Part shown: positions 25,950-35,646 of the stretch, in pieces
How the letters are laid out: each line of letters starts with the position of its first letter
How positions within the stretch are numbered: position 1 is the stretch's first letter
NCBI RefSeq assembly: GCF_019056395.1
Contig: NZ_CP077639.1
Span: 1,490,001 to 1,554,000 of the forward strand
DNA: 64,000 nt
DNA from: Terribacillus sp. DMT04
GTDB taxonomy: Bacteria; Bacillota; Bacilli; Bacillales; Amphibacillaceae
Direction: 5' to 3'
Translations under genes and position numbers: made by a program
Notes under the pieces: generated by a model
Databases searched by the model: none
What the model was told of the DNA's origin: nothing
What the model saw: the letters and a program-made list of their open reading frames with translations, nothing else

Positions 25950-26432
25950 ATGCTTACACTGCTAGTAGCCGCAAGTCTTATGCTGCATCTTCTTACTTTT
26001 ATTGCGATACGAATACTTCAATCGAACGTGCAGCGGCAAGAAAGCAGACATAAAGAAGAAAAGCAGGCTTATGAGTCAATCCTCAACTCCATCCTAGATG
26101 AACTAAAAGAAGAAAATGAACGACTGCTTCAAGCTGAACAAGCAAATGCGAAAGTTTCGCCAGTAAATAATAGGAAACAGGAAACTACTGCTGTTCCTGC
26201 AGCTTATCTTGAAAAAGAAACAGAAGAAGCTCCTTATTCTGCAGATTATGCGCCTCCCCAGCCTGAAGAGGAAGAAGACCTAGTATCGATGTCTAATCTT
26301 GGCCGTGTTCTGCAGCTTCATGAGCAGCATTACGCTCCTGCAGAGATTGCCAAAAAGCTTGGAATGGGGAAAACGGAAGTAGAATTAATCCTATTAATGA
26401 GGAAAAATAGCAAAACAGATAAAAAAAGCTGA
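25950..26432 (+). CDS. swrB: SwrB, flagellar assembly checkpoint/swarming protein
   Basis: 160-residue protein with an N-terminal membrane helix (LTLLVAASLMLHLLTFIAIR, about residues 2-21), a charged coiled coil, a variable linker and a C-terminal helix-turn-helix-like segment (APAEIAKKLGMGKTEVELIL), as in DUF6115/SwrB proteins. In B. subtilis SwrB promotes FliF/FliG/FliP assembly and thereby export activation and high SigD activity. Position between sigD and rpsB is conserved. AGAAGG lies upstream. The sequence family is weakly conserved, so context carries weight. Confidence 0.85.
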   Translation: MLTLLVAASLMLHLLTFIAIRILQSNVQRQESRHKEEKQAYESILNSILDELKEENERLLQAEQANAKVSPVNNRKQETTAVPAAYLEKETEEAPYSADYAPPQPEEEEDLVSMSNLGRVLQLHEQHYAPAEIAKKLGMGKTEVELILLMRKNSKTDKKS

Positions 26433-26459
26433 GAAAGTATAAAAACATGTCTAAGAAGC

Positions 26460-26488
26460 TTGATTGAAGGCAATAGCTGTGCTATATT
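26460..26488 (+). promoter_or_regulatory. SigA-type promoter for rpsB
   Basis: TTGATT (26460-26465) and TATATT (26483-26488) are separated by exactly 17 bases. Transcription would start near 26495 and give a leader of about 110 bases before rpsB. It separates the housekeeping rpsB block from the motility operon. Confidence 0.75.
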
Positions 26489-26525
26489 TATTTTTGGTGT
26501 TAATACACACGTCTGCCGATTTTTA

Positions 26526-26555
26526 CGGGAGGTGCTGATATTCATTCAGTTCCCG
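26526..26555 (+). promoter_or_regulatory. Structured leader hairpin before rpsB
   Basis: The outer arms CGGGA (26526-26530) and TCCCG (26551-26555) enclose the inner pair CTGA/TCAG (26535-26538 and 26546-26549). It lies between the rpsB promoter and the rpsB ribosome site. It might be a binding site for ribosomal protein S2, but I cannot show that. Confidence 0.4.
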
Positions 26556-26604
26556 ATAAAAGATGAAGCAGTCGGAGGAGAAAAAACCATTAGGAGGAAA
26601 CACT

Positions 26605-27345
26605 ATGTCAGTCATTTCAATGAAACAATTGCTTGAAGCTGGTGTTCATTTCGGTCACCAGACTCGCCGTTGGAACCCGAAAATGAAGAAATACATCTTC
26701 ACGGAGCGTAACGGTATCTACATCATCGACCTTCAGAAAACAGTTAAGAAGGTTGACGAAGCGTACAATTACGTAAAGGAACTTGCTGCAGATGGCGGTA
26801 CTATCCTATTCGTAGGTACGAAGAAACAAGCACAGGAATCTGTTAAAGAAGAAGCCATCCGTTCTGGTCAGTACTTCGTTAACCAACGTTGGTTGGGCGG
26901 TACGCTTACAAACTTCCAAACAATCCGCAAACGTATCAATCGCTTGAAATCTATCGAGCGCATGGAAGAAGACGGTACTTTCGAAGTACTTCCTAAGAAA
27001 GAAGTAGTAGGTCTTCTTAAAGAAAAAGATCGTCTTGTTAAATTCCTTGGCGGTATCAAAGACATGGAAAGAATTCCAGACGCTCTATTCGTTATCGACC
27101 CGCGTAAAGAAAGAATTGCAATTGCAGAAGCTCACAAATTGAACATCCCGATCATCGGTATCGTTGATACGAACTGTGATCCAGACGAAATCGATTACGT
27201 GATCCCTGCGAATGATGACGCTATCCGCGCTGTCAAATTGCTTACTTCTAAAATGGCTGATGCTATCTTGGAATCCAAGCAAGGTGAAGAGTTGGAAGAA
27301 CAAGAAGCTCCAGCTGAAGAAGCTGCAGAAGCTGTAAGCGAGTAA
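26605..27345 (+). CDS. rpsB: 30S ribosomal protein S2
   Basis: 246-residue ribosomal protein S2 of the small subunit. Diagnostic segments are [19 protein letters not shown] at the N-terminus, [14 protein letters not shown] and [17 protein letters not shown] 26605 follows AGGAGG at 26592-26597; an upstream in-frame codon at 26563 would add residues not found in S2. It has its own promoter and is followed by a strong terminator before tsf, so tsf likely receives read-through. The Glu/Ala-rich tail is typical. Confidence 0.98.
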   Translation: MSVISMKQLLEAGVHFGHQTRRWNPKMKKYIFTERNGIYIIDLQKTVKKVDEAYNYVKELAADGGTILFVGTKKQAQESVKEEAIRSGQYFVNQRWLGGTLTNFQTIRKRINRLKSIERMEEDGTFEVLPKKEVVGLLKEKDRLVKFLGGIKDMERIPDALFVIDPRKERIAIAEAHKLNIPIIGIVDTNCDPDEIDYVIPANDDAIRAVKLLTSKMADAILESKQGEELEEQEAPAEEAAEAVSE

Positions 27346-27351
27346 TGGATG

Positions 27352-27388
27352 AAGGGTGATAAGGGGGGACCTTTTATCACCCTTTTTT
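27352..27388 (+). terminator. Intrinsic terminator between rpsB and tsf
   Basis: AAGGGTGATAA (27352-27362) pairs with TTATCACCCTT (27374-27384), followed by a T run to 27388. The strength suggests that only part of the transcription continues into tsf. Confidence 0.85.
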
Positions 27389-27427
27389 CAAGAAATAAAT
27401 TGTCCAAACCCTAAGGAGGCATTTACG

Positions 27428-28309
27428 ATGGCAATCACAGCACAAATGGTAAAAGAATTGCGCGAAAAAACAGGCGCAGGAATGATGGACTGTAAAAAAG
27501 CGCTAACACAAACTGATGGTGACATGGAGAAAGCAATCGACTATCTTCGCGAGAACGGTATTGCGAAAGCAGCGAAAAAAGCTGACCGTGTTGCTGCAGA
27601 AGGTCTTGCGTTCATCGCTACAGAAGGCGACCAAGCAGTACTAATCGAAGTAAACTGTGAAACTGACTTCGTTACAAAGAATGATCAGTTTAAAACACTT
27701 CTAAATGATTTGGCACAGCATATTCTTGCTAACAAACCAGCAGACGTGGAAGAAGCACTTGAGCAGAAAATGAACGATGAGCAAACTGTTGGTGAATATA
27801 TCAACGCTGCAATCGCTAAAATCGGAGAGAAAATCTCTCTTCGCCGTTTCGCTCTTGTAAGCAAAACAGAAAACCAAGCATTCGGTGCTTACCTGCATGG
27901 CGGAGGCCGTATTGGTGTATTGACATTGCTTGACGGTACAACGGATGCTGACCTTGCAAAAGATGTTGCAATGCACGTTGCTGCTGTTAACCCACGTTAT
28001 GTTTCTCGTGACGCAGTTGCTGCAGAAGAAATCGACCGCGAGCGTGAAGTATTGAAAACACAAGCTTTAAACGAAGGCAAACCAGAAAACATCGTTGAAA
28101 AAATGGTAGAAGGACGCCTAGGCAAGTTCTTCGAAGAAATCTGCTTGCTTGAACAAAGCTTCATTAAAGACCCGGATCACAAAGTGAAAAAATATGTATC
28201 CGACAAAGGTGCTTCAGTCGTGAGCTTTGTTCGTTATGAAGTCGGCGAAGGTATGGAAAAACGCGAAGATAACTTCGTTGATGAAGTAATGAGCCAAGTT
28301 AAAAAATAA
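27428..28309 (+). CDS. tsf: Elongation factor Ts
   Basis: 293-residue guanine nucleotide exchange factor for EF-Tu. The N-terminal UBA-like domain has [18 protein letters not shown]. The exchange core has [15 protein letters not shown] near residue 78. C-terminal segments match the dimerisation domain. ATG 27428 follows AAGGAGG. Codon use is biased, as for other highly expressed genes. It is placed between rpsB and pyrH as in most Firmicutes. Confidence 0.98.
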   Translation: MAITAQMVKELREKTGAGMMDCKKALTQTDGDMEKAIDYLRENGIAKAAKKADRVAAEGLAFIATEGDQAVLIEVNCETDFVTKNDQFKTLLNDLAQHILANKPADVEEALEQKMNDEQTVGEYINAAIAKIGEKISLRRFALVSKTENQAFGAYLHGGGRIGVLTLLDGTTDADLAKDVAMHVAAVNPRYVSRDAVAAEEIDREREVLKTQALNEGKPENIVEKMVEGRLGKFFEEICLLEQSFIKDPDHKVKKYVSDKGASVVSFVRYEVGEGMEKREDNFVDEVMSQVKK

Positions 28310-28317
28310 GCACGACA

Positions 28318-28348
28318 AAAAAAGGGGACACGTTGTGTTCCCTTTTTT
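28318..28348 (+). terminator. Intrinsic terminator between tsf and pyrH
   Basis: AAAGGGGACAC (28321-28331) pairs with GTGTTCCCTTT (28335-28345) with one wobble and a 3-base loop, followed by T residues to 28348. Confidence 0.82.
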
Positions 28349-28375
28349 ACAAAATACATACCTTTGGAGGCAACA

Positions 28376-29101
28376 ATGACGAAAGCGCGCTATAAAAGAA
28401 TTGTATTGAAATTAAGTGGGGAAGCATTAAGCGGAACAGTTGGATACGGAATCGAGCCATCTGTGATTCGCAATATTGCGGAACAAGTAAAAGAAGTTGC
28501 TGAAATGGACGTAGAAGTTGCTGTTGTTGTCGGCGGCGGTAATATTTGGCGTGGCAAAGTCGGAAGTGAAATGGGAATGGATCGTGCGAATGCCGATTAT
28601 ATGGGTATGCTGGCAACTGTGATGAACTCACTAGCTTTACAGGATAGCTTGGAGAATCTAGGTATCCCGACAAGAGTACAGACTTCCATTGAAATGCGCC
28701 AGGTTGCAGAACCATATATCCGCCGGAAAGCGATTCGCCATCTTGAGAAAAAGCGTGTTGTTATTTTCGCGGCTGGAACTGGAAACCCATACTTCTCAAC
28801 TGATACGACAGCAGCACTGCGTGCAGCAGAAGTAGAAGCAGAAGTTATTTTAATGGCAAAAAACAATGTTGATGGTGTCTACAATGCAGATCCGAAATTA
28901 GTCGCAGATGCAGTAAAATATGATTCCTTAACATACATGGATATCCTCAATGAAGGACTTGGTGTTATGGATGCGACCGCCTCATCTCTATGCATGGACA
29001 ATGACATTCCGCTGCTCGTTTTCTCAATCAGTGAACAAGGCAATATTAAAAAAGCAGTTGCCGGTGAGGATATCGGCACAATTATTAGGGGGAATAAATA
29101 A
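28376..29101 (+). CDS. pyrH: Uridylate kinase (UMP kinase)
   Basis: 241-residue hexameric UMP kinase of the amino-acid kinase fold, making UDP from UMP with ATP. Motifs are [10 protein letters not shown] near the N-terminus, [10 protein letters not shown] near residue 52 and [11 protein letters not shown]. It is often GTP-activated and UTP-inhibited in the family. ATG 28376 follows TGGAGG at 28366-28371. The stop overlaps the frr ATG, so pyrH and frr are coupled. Confidence 0.98.
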   Translation: MTKARYKRIVLKLSGEALSGTVGYGIEPSVIRNIAEQVKEVAEMDVEVAVVVGGGNIWRGKVGSEMGMDRANADYMGMLATVMNSLALQDSLENLGIPTRVQTSIEMRQVAEPYIRRKAIRHLEKKRVVIFAAGTGNPYFSTDTTAALRAAEVEAEVILMAKNNVDGVYNADPKLVADAVKYDSLTYMDILNEGLGVMDATASSLCMDNDIPLLVFSISEQGNIKKAVAGEDIGTIIRGNK

Positions 29102-29658
29102 TGTCAACGGCAATTGTAAATGATGCAAAAAATAAAATGACACAAACAGTACAGGCTTTCTCCAGACAGTTGGCAACTGTACGTGCAGGGCGCGCTAACC
29201 CATCTTTGCTTGACAGTGTTTATGTTGATTATTATGGTGCGTCTACACCGCTGAATCAGCTTGCAAGTGTTACAGCACCAGAGGCGCGTATGCTTGTTAT
29301 TACACCATATGATAAAACAGCTATTTCAGACATCGAAAAAGCTATCCAGAAAGCTGACTTAGGCTTATCTCCTTCCAGCGATGGTAACATTATTCGTCTA
29401 AGCATCCCTGCTTTAACAGAAGAGCGACGTAAGGATTTAGTTAAAGTTGTATCCAAGTATTTGGAAGAGGCAAAGGTTCAAATCCGAAACGCACGCCGTG
29501 ACGGTAATGACCAGCTGAAAAAAGCTGAAAAAAATAAAGAAATCACAGAAGATGATTTGAAAGGCTTCCAAGATGATGTGCAAAAGGAAACAGACAAGCA
29601 TATCGGCGATTTGGAAAACCTTGCTAAAGATAAAGAAAAAGAAATAATGGAAGTTTGA
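29101..29658 (+). CDS. frr: Ribosome recycling factor
   Basis: 185-residue factor that with EF-G splits the post-termination ribosome. The typical segments are [39 protein letters not shown] and [20 protein letters not shown]. The length is exactly that of the family. It starts at the pyrH stop and is followed by a compound hairpin element before uppS. Confidence 0.98.
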   Translation: MSTAIVNDAKNKMTQTVQAFSRQLATVRAGRANPSLLDSVYVDYYGASTPLNQLASVTAPEARMLVITPYDKTAISDIEKAIQKADLGLSPSSDGNIIRLSIPALTEERRKDLVKVVSKYLEEAKVQIRNARRDGNDQLKKAEKNKEITEDDLKGFQDDVQKETDKHIGDLENLAKDKEKEIMEV

Positions 29659-29679
29659 CCCTTAACCATGTAAAATAAG

Positions 29680-29745
29680 CAGTACAAGACCCTCTTGCTA
29701 AAGGGGGTTTTTGCTCTTTTTGCGAGAGCTAAAGAGCAAGTACTG
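29680..29745 (+). terminator. frr terminator within a three-arm inverted-repeat element
   Basis: The terminator arm is ACCCTC (29689-29694) paired with GGGGGT (29703-29708), followed by TTTT. Next comes GCTCTTT (29713-29719) paired with AAAGAGC (29731-29737). Both lie between CAGTAC (29680-29685) and GTACTG (29740-29745), which can pair as an outer stem. The gap from frr to uppS (about 150 bases) holds no gene. Confidence 0.6.
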
Positions 29746-29807
29746 TACAGGGCACCCAGTTTGACTCATGCAGTCAGCAGAGAAATAAGCCCAATGGAGG
29801 ATTCAAA

Positions 29808-30572
29808 ATGATTAAACTTCCTTTTTTTAATAGGAAAAGAAGAATAGAATTGCAGCCGACAACATTACAGTTGGAGAATATTCCAAATCATATAGCTATT
29901 ATTATGGATGGTAACGGCCGCTGGGCCAAGAAACGTGGACTTCCGCGTATAGCCGGTCACAAAGAAGGCATGACGACTGTGCGTCGAATTGTAAAAGCTG
30001 CCAATCGTATTAATGTAAAGGTACTGACTTTGTATGCCTTTTCTAAAGAAAATTGGAAAAGACCGCAAGCAGAAGTCGAATTCCTAATGAAGCTGCCAAA
30101 AGAGTTTCTGACAACGTATTTGCCAGAATTGGTTGAAGAAAATGTGAAAGTGCAAACAATAGGGGATTTAGAAGGGCTGCCTTCTTTTACAAGAGAAGCT
30201 GTACGTGAAGCGATGGAACAGACAAAGCATAACGATGGGCTGATTCTTAACTTTGCGTTAAATTATGGCGGACGTTATGAACTGGTGAACGCTGTGCAAA
30301 GTATGATGCAGGATGTTCAAGAGCAAAAGCTGCAGCTAGACGAAGTAGATGAGTCTTGTATATCTCGTTATTTATATACAGAAAAAATGGCAGATCCTGA
30401 TTTAATTATCCGTACAAGCGGTGAGCATCGCTTAAGCAACTTCCTGTTATGGCAGAGTGCTTATGCAGAGCTTTGGTTCACGGAAGTATTATGGCCTGAT
30501 TTTGATGAGCTGCTGTTTGAGCAGGCTGTGAGTGATTTCCAGAACAGAAAAAGGCGCTATGGCGGTATTTGA
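29808..30572 (+). CDS. uppS: Undecaprenyl diphosphate synthase
   Basis: 254-residue cis-prenyltransferase that adds eight isopentenyl units to farnesyl diphosphate, giving the C55 lipid carrier for peptidoglycan and teichoic acids. The catalytic Asp is D34 in IIMDGNGRWAK. Other motifs are LYAFSKENWKRP and the C-terminal RTSGEHRLSNFLLWQSAYAE. The N-terminal basic stretch before residue 25 is variable. ATG follows TGGAGG. Cotranscribed with cdsA and dxr by spacing. Confidence 0.98.
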   Translation: MIKLPFFNRKRRIELQPTTLQLENIPNHIAIIMDGNGRWAKKRGLPRIAGHKEGMTTVRRIVKAANRINVKVLTLYAFSKENWKRPQAEVEFLMKLPKEFLTTYLPELVEENVKVQTIGDLEGLPSFTREAVREAMEQTKHNDGLILNFALNYGGRYELVNAVQSMMQDVQEQKLQLDEVDESCISRYLYTEKMADPDLIIRTSGEHRLSNFLLWQSAYAELWFTEVLWPDFDELLFEQAVSDFQNRKRRYGGI

Positions 30573-30587
30573 GGTGAATAGTTAATA

Positions 30588-31412
30588 ATGAAGCAACGTT
30601 TAATTACAGCGCTTGTTGCAGGCATATTTTTTATGATATTCGTGCTGCTCGGAGGAGAATGGTTTGAAGCATTCGTTTATTTGATTGCGACCATTGCCTT
30701 CATCGAGCTTTTGCGTATGCGCAAGATCGCAAAATACAAAATACCATCGGTTGTCAGTATCCTGATGCTTTGGGTTTTATTGTCACCGGAACTCGGCATG
30801 ATTAATGCTATGTTTGATGTACATATCAATAAGACAGACATTCTGTTGTTCTCTGTAATTCTGCTTTTAAGTTATACGGTGCTTGCCAAGAATCGCTTCA
30901 CATTTGAAGATGCAGGGTTTCTGCTCATTACCGTTGTATACATTGGATTTGGCTTCCTTTACTTCCTTATTACGAGAAATGCTGAGGATGTCATTATTGA
31001 AGGCCATGTTGTTACTGGTTTAGCTAAGTTTATTTTTGTGCTTGTCGTGATATGGGCAACAGACTCTGGTGCTTATTTCTTCGGGAAGGCATTTGGAAAA
31101 CATAAATTGTGGCCGACAATAAGTCCGAATAAGACAATTGAAGGCGGCATTGGCGGTCTTTTACTTGGTTGTGTAGCCGGCATTATATTCCAAGTTATTT
31201 CGCCAGTAAATGCCTCTATCTGGGTCGTAATTGGAGTTTGTGTTTTAATTGCTGTATTCGGTCAGCTTGGTGATATGGTCGAATCCGCATTTAAGAGACA
31301 TTATCTTGTAAAAGATTCCGGAAAGATTTTACCAGGTCATGGCGGCATTTTAGATCGCTTCGACAGTATGATTTTTGTTTTCCCAATTCTGCATTTAATT
31401 CAATTCATTTAA
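30588..31412 (+). CDS. cdsA: Phosphatidate cytidylyltransferase
   Basis: 274-residue polytopic membrane enzyme making CDP-diacylglycerol from phosphatidate and CTP. About eight transmembrane helices are visible. The family signature KRHYLVKDSGKILPGHGG lies near residues 239-256, preceded by the FGQLGDMVESAF segment with metal-binding residues. It sits 15 bases after uppS and 25 before dxr. Confidence 0.97.
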   Translation: MKQRLITALVAGIFFMIFVLLGGEWFEAFVYLIATIAFIELLRMRKIAKYKIPSVVSILMLWVLLSPELGMINAMFDVHINKTDILLFSVILLLSYTVLAKNRFTFEDAGFLLITVVYIGFGFLYFLITRNAEDVIIEGHVVTGLAKFIFVLVVIWATDSGAYFFGKAFGKHKLWPTISPNKTIEGGIGGLLLGCVAGIIFQVISPVNASIWVVIGVCVLIAVFGQLGDMVESAFKRHYLVKDSGKILPGHGGILDRFDSMIFVFPILHLIQFI

Positions 31413-31437
31413 TAAAGTATAGAGGGGGGCACGTCCG

Positions 31438-32583
31438 ATGAAAACAATCGCTTTATTAGGTGCAACCGGTTCAATTGGTCTGCAAACCTTAGATGTTATC
31501 CGAAATCATCCTGAAGCTTTTCGGCTCCACAGTATGGCTTTCGGACGCAACATCGAAAAAGCTGTACCGTTTATTAAAGAATTTAAGCCATCAGTTGTTG
31601 TCGTACAGGATGAAACAGTAAAAGAAAAGCTTCATCAGGTAATGCCTCATATCGATATTTTGGTTGGTTCTGCTGGTATGGTTGCCATTAGTTCGGCTAG
31701 CGAGGTCGATGTTGTTGTTAATGCAGTGCTCGGAAGTATTGGACTGGAAGCAACATTGGAAGCCATTCGTGCGAAAAAGCAAGTTGCCTTTGCTAATAAG
31801 GAAACACTGGTGTCTGCGGGACATCTTGTCATGGCAGAAGCGAACAAGCATGGTGTGAATCTGCTTCCAGTGGACAGTGAGCACGCTGCTATTTTCCAAT
31901 GCCTAAATGGTGAGAAGCTTGAAGATGTAAACAAACTTATCATAACCGCATCTGGCGGCAGCTTCCGTGATTATACAAGAGACGAGCTGAAACATGTAAC
32001 GCTGGAGGATGCTTTGCGCCACCCGAATTGGAGCATGGGTCAAAAGATCACAATCGATTCGGCGACAATGATGAACAAAGGTCTGGAAGTAATCGAAGCA
32101 CATTGGCTCTTTGGAATTGATTATGATGATATTGAAGTTGTTCAGCACCGAGAAAGTATTATCCATTCTATGGTGGAATACAAGGATTACAGTGTCCTTG
32201 CACAGCTTGGAACACCAGATATGCGTGTTCCGATCCAGTATGCGCTCACCTACCCAGAAAGACTTGATTTAGCTATCTCAAAAAGGTTAAACTTAGTGGA
32301 AATAGGCAAGCTCCACTTTGAAGAAATGAGTATGGATCGGTTCCCTTGTTTGCGCATGGCGTATGAAGCAGGCAAGGCAGGCGGTACTGCTACAACTGTA
32401 CTTAATGCTGCGAATGAGGAAGCGGTCGCACAATTTCTTGCTGGGAAAATCGACTTCCTCACAATTGAGGATTATGTTGCACGTGCACTTGATGCACACG
32501 ACTATGAATCTTTCCCGTCCTTAGAAACGATCATGGAGACTGATCGACTCACGCGCAGTCAAGTGAGGTCCTATATCCAATAA
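31438..32583 (+). CDS. dxr: 1-Deoxy-D-xylulose 5-phosphate reductoisomerase
   Basis: 381-residue NADPH enzyme of the MEP isoprenoid pathway, converting DXP to MEP. The nucleotide-binding loop is [14 protein letters not shown] at residues 8-21. Metal and substrate motifs are [23 protein letters not shown] and [20 protein letters not shown]. Placement with uppS links isoprenoid precursor supply to carrier lipid synthesis. Strong ribosome site GAGGGGGG upstream. Confidence 0.98.
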   Translation: MKTIALLGATGSIGLQTLDVIRNHPEAFRLHSMAFGRNIEKAVPFIKEFKPSVVVVQDETVKEKLHQVMPHIDILVGSAGMVAISSASEVDVVVNAVLGSIGLEATLEAIRAKKQVAFANKETLVSAGHLVMAEANKHGVNLLPVDSEHAAIFQCLNGEKLEDVNKLIITASGGSFRDYTRDELKHVTLEDALRHPNWSMGQKITIDSATMMNKGLEVIEAHWLFGIDYDDIEVVQHRESIIHSMVEYKDYSVLAQLGTPDMRVPIQYALTYPERLDLAISKRLNLVEIGKLHFEEMSMDRFPCLRMAYEAGKAGGTATTVLNAANEEAVAQFLAGKIDFLTIEDYVARALDAHDYESFPSLETIMETDRLTRSQVRSYIQ

Positions 32584-32598
32584 AGGCAGGTGCTCATT

Positions 32599-33855
32599 AT
32601 GACAACTATTATTGCGTTTATTCTCGTGTTCGGGCTGCTCGTTTTCGTGCATGAACTTGGACATTTGATATTTGCAAAGCGTGCTGGCATGCTAGCACGT
32701 GAATTCGCTATCGGCTTCGGACCGAAAATTTTTTCTTGGACGAAAAATGAGACACTTTATACAATTAGACTTCTTCCCGTTGGGGGATATGTCCGCGTTG
32801 CAGGTGAAGATCCTGAAATTGTGGAATTAAAGCCAGGACATCATATTGGCCTGGAATTTAATGACAAACAAGAAGTAACAAAGATTATCGTCAACAATAA
32901 ATCGAAGCATCCAAACGCCCGCGTCATTGAAGTGGAACGCGCAGATTTAGATCATAATTTGATGATTTATGGCTACGAAATAGGGGAGGAAGAACGTCTG
33001 TCATTCCCTGTTAACGAAAAAGCCATGTATGTTATGGACGAAACAGAAACGCAGATTGCCCCTTATAATCGTCAATTTGCTTCAAAGAACAAAAGACAGC
33101 GGGCCATGCAATTATTTGCCGGGCCTTTAATGAATTTCCTGCTAGCAATTTTCTTGTTCTTCGTGCTGGCACTTATACAAGGCATTCCGGCTGATAATGC
33201 TGCTGTAGGAACCGTACAACAGGATTCTCCAGCAGAAGAAGCAGGTCTGCAATCCGGTGATGACATTACAGCAATTAATGGGACATCTGTACAGACATGG
33301 GAGGAATTCACAGCAATTGTTCAAGACAGCCCGGAAGAAGAATTGCAAGCTACGATCGTACGGGACGGTCAAGAGCAGCAAGTTCCAATCACCCCTGCAC
33401 TCGTAGAAAGCGGGGATCAAAAGATTGGTCAAATTGGTGTAACACTTGCTATGGAAAAATCCTTCTTGGGAGCAATTCCTTACAGTTTCCAGCAAACGTA
33501 TGAATTTGGTACGCTAATTTTAACGAATCTTGGTCAGCTCGTGACTGGACAGCTTAATATTAATGCTTTATCCGGTCCGGTTGGAATCTATGATGCAACT
33601 GACCAAGTAGTGAAGACAGGTTTAATCAACTTGATTCAATGGACGGCTCTGTTAAGCGTCAACTTAGGAATTGTCAATCTCGTACCGCTGCCTGCGCTTG
33701 ATGGAGGACGACTCCTATTCATCGGTGTAGAAGCGTTGCGCGGTAAACCAGTTGAACCGCAGAAAGAAGCGGTAGTGCATTTTATTGGATTTGCACTGCT
33801 GATGCTTTTAATGATTGTGGTCACTTGGAATGATATACAGCGGTTATTTTTATGA
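32599..33855 (+). CDS. rasP: Site-2 intramembrane metalloprotease RasP (RseP type)
   Basis: 418-residue membrane zinc protease that cleaves anti-sigma factors and remnant signal peptides within the membrane. The zinc motif HELGH is at residues 18-22. A PDZ domain lies about 190-275 (AGLQSGDDITAINGTSV). The third zinc ligand is in NLVPLPALDGGRLLF. ATG 32599 follows AGGCAGGTG; an in-frame GTG at 32590 overlaps that ribosome site. In B. subtilis, targets include RsiW and FtsL. Confidence 0.97.
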   Translation: MTTIIAFILVFGLLVFVHELGHLIFAKRAGMLAREFAIGFGPKIFSWTKNETLYTIRLLPVGGYVRVAGEDPEIVELKPGHHIGLEFNDKQEVTKIIVNNKSKHPNARVIEVERADLDHNLMIYGYEIGEEERLSFPVNEKAMYVMDETETQIAPYNRQFASKNKRQRAMQLFAGPLMNFLLAIFLFFVLALIQGIPADNAAVGTVQQDSPAEEAGLQSGDDITAINGTSVQTWEEFTAIVQDSPEEELQATIVRDGQEQQVPITPALVESGDQKIGQIGVTLAMEKSFLGAIPYSFQQTYEFGTLILTNLGQLVTGQLNINALSGPVGIYDATDQVVKTGLINLIQWTALLSVNLGIVNLVPLPALDGGRLLFIGVEALRGKPVEPQKEAVVHFIGFALLMLLMIVVTWNDIQRLFL

Positions 33856-33870
33856 TGCAGAGGTGGAAGA

Positions 33871-35568
33871 ATGCGACAAAGTAAAACATTTATACCAACA
33901 TTAAGAGAAGTTCCGGCTGATGCGGAAGCTATCAGCCATCAGCTTCTCGTTAAAGGCGGCTATATCCGTCAGACAGCCTCCGGAATATACAGCTACCTGC
34001 CGCTAGGTACGAAAGTGCTGCGTAAAGTGGAAGCCATCATTCGGGAAGAAATGAATCGATCAGGAGCAAGTGAGATGCTGATGCCGGCATTGCAGCCAGC
34101 AGAACTTTGGCAGGAAACAGGACGCTGGAAGGTGTACGGACCGGAACTAATGCGCATGCATGACCGAAATAACAGGCAGTTTGCGCTCGGACCGACACAT
34201 GAGGAAGTCACAACTAGCTTAGTGCGTGATGAGCTGAACAGTTACAAAAAACTTCCGCTTACAGTTTACCAAATCCAAACAAAGTTCCGTGACGAACAGC
34301 GTCCGCGTTTTGGATTGCTTCGCGGCCGTGAATTTATCATGAAGGATGCTTATTCTTTCCATGCTGATTACGAAAGCCTGGATGAAGCTTATCAAACAAT
34401 GTCTAATGCTTATCATCGCATCTTCAATCGTGTAGGGTTGAATTTCCGGGCAGTTGTTGCGGATTCTGGTGCTATGGGCGGAAAAGATACACATGAATTC
34501 ATGGCGCTTGCATCTGTTGGGGAAGACACAATCGCCTTTAGTGATACGTCTGATTATGCTGCCAATATTGAAATGGCTGAAGTGCTTGATCAAGGGCATA
34601 AACCGGAAACAGAAGCGCTGCCTTTAGAAAAGGTAGAAACACCAAATGTAAAAACAATGCAGCAAGCTGCCGATTTTCTTGGGCATACATTAGAAGAAGG
34701 CTTAAAAGCCGTTGTCTTCAAAGTGGATGAACAGCTTGTCATGGTTATCGCTCGCGGCGACCATGATATTAATGATATTAAGGTGAAAAACCTGTATCAG
34801 GCGCAAATGGTTGAGCTTGCGGATGAAGCAGAAGTAAAAGAAATACTTGGCGCAGGTTTTGGATCGCTTGGACCAATTCATGTACCAGAAGCAATAGATG
34901 TTATTGCGGACAACAGTGTGAAGTATGTTGCGAACGTTTCATGCGGAGCCAATGAAGATGGCTACCATTTTAAAAACGTAAATCCAGAGCGTGACTTCCA
35001 AGTGAAGCAATATGCGGATCTGCGTTTCATCCAAGCTGGAGACGCTTCACCAGACGGTCAAGGCACTATCCAGTTTGCAGAAGGAATTGAAATTGGACAA
35101 GTGTTCAAACTTGGCGAATTTTATGCAGATAAAATGCAGGCGAAATTCCTTGATGAACAAGGAAAAGCACAGAACCTTATTATGGGTTGCTACGGAATCG
35201 GTGTTTCCCGTACACTTGCAGCAGCTGTTGAACAGCACAGCAAGGATGGAGCCGTTGTATGGCCGAAAGCAATCAGTCCATTCCAAGTACACCTGATCAG
35301 CTTGAATCCGAAAAAAGACGAACAGCGTGAGCTGGCAGACCGTCTTTATGAAAGATTACTTGAAGCTGGCGTCGATGTGTTGTACGATGATCGTAAGGAA
35401 CGCGCCGGTGTCAAATTCGCTGATAGTGATTTGATTGGTATTCCAGTTCGCGTTACAGTAGGTAAACTAGCTGCAAGTGGCGAAGTGGAAGTGAAGTTCC
35501 GTGATACAGAACAAGAAGCAGTTTCACATGAAAATAATTTGCTAGATCAATTAGCTGCTTATCTATAA
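33871..35568 (+). CDS. proS: Prolyl-tRNA synthetase (bacterial type)
   Basis: 565-residue class II synthetase. Motif 2 is [17 protein letters not shown]; motif 3 lies in [17 protein letters not shown]. The editing (INS) domain, which clears Ala-tRNA(Pro), lies between them at about 230-390. A C-terminal anticodon-binding domain begins near 470. It starts 15 bases after rasP and ends at a strong hairpin. No T-box is seen upstream; it appears to depend on the upstream operon. Confidence 0.98.
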   Translation: MRQSKTFIPTLREVPADAEAISHQLLVKGGYIRQTASGIYSYLPLGTKVLRKVEAIIREEMNRSGASEMLMPALQPAELWQETGRWKVYGPELMRMHDRNNRQFALGPTHEEVTTSLVRDELNSYKKLPLTVYQIQTKFRDEQRPRFGLLRGREFIMKDAYSFHADYESLDEAYQTMSNAYHRIFNRVGLNFRAVVADSGAMGGKDTHEFMALASVGEDTIAFSDTSDYAANIEMAEVLDQGHKPETEALPLEKVETPNVKTMQQAADFLGHTLEEGLKAVVFKVDEQLVMVIARGDHDINDIKVKNLYQAQMVELADEAEVKEILGAGFGSLGPIHVPEAIDVIADNSVKYVANVSCGANEDGYHFKNVNPERDFQVKQYADLRFIQAGDASPDGQGTIQFAEGIEIGQVFKLGEFYADKMQAKFLDEQGKAQNLIMGCYGIGVSRTLAAAVEQHSKDGAVVWPKAISPFQVHLISLNPKKDEQRELADRLYERLLEAGVDVLYDDRKERAGVKFADSDLIGIPVRVTVGKLAASGEVEVKFRDTEQEAVSHENNLLDQLAAYL

Positions 35569-35575
35569 AAAGTAC

Positions 35576-35606
35576 AAGCCCTTGTCAATTATTGACAGGG
35601 GCTTTC
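35576..35606 (+). terminator. Terminator hairpin after proS
   Basis: AAGCCCTTGTCAAT (35576-35589) pairs with ATTGACAGGGGCTT (35591-35604) with one wobble, the innermost bases forming the loop. The T tract after it is short (TTTCGT), so termination may be incomplete. Confidence 0.75.
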
Positions 35607-35646
35607 GTAAGACCGCATTTTAGTAGCGGGGGAGGAGAAGGTCAAT

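Noticed and set aside
29640-29807. T-box or other riboswitch before uppS
   Set aside because: No T-box sequence or specifier-like structure is present; the inverted repeats do not fit a known riboswitch that I can recognise.
33830-33871. T-box leader for proS
   Set aside because: Only 15 bases separate rasP and proS, too short for a T-box.
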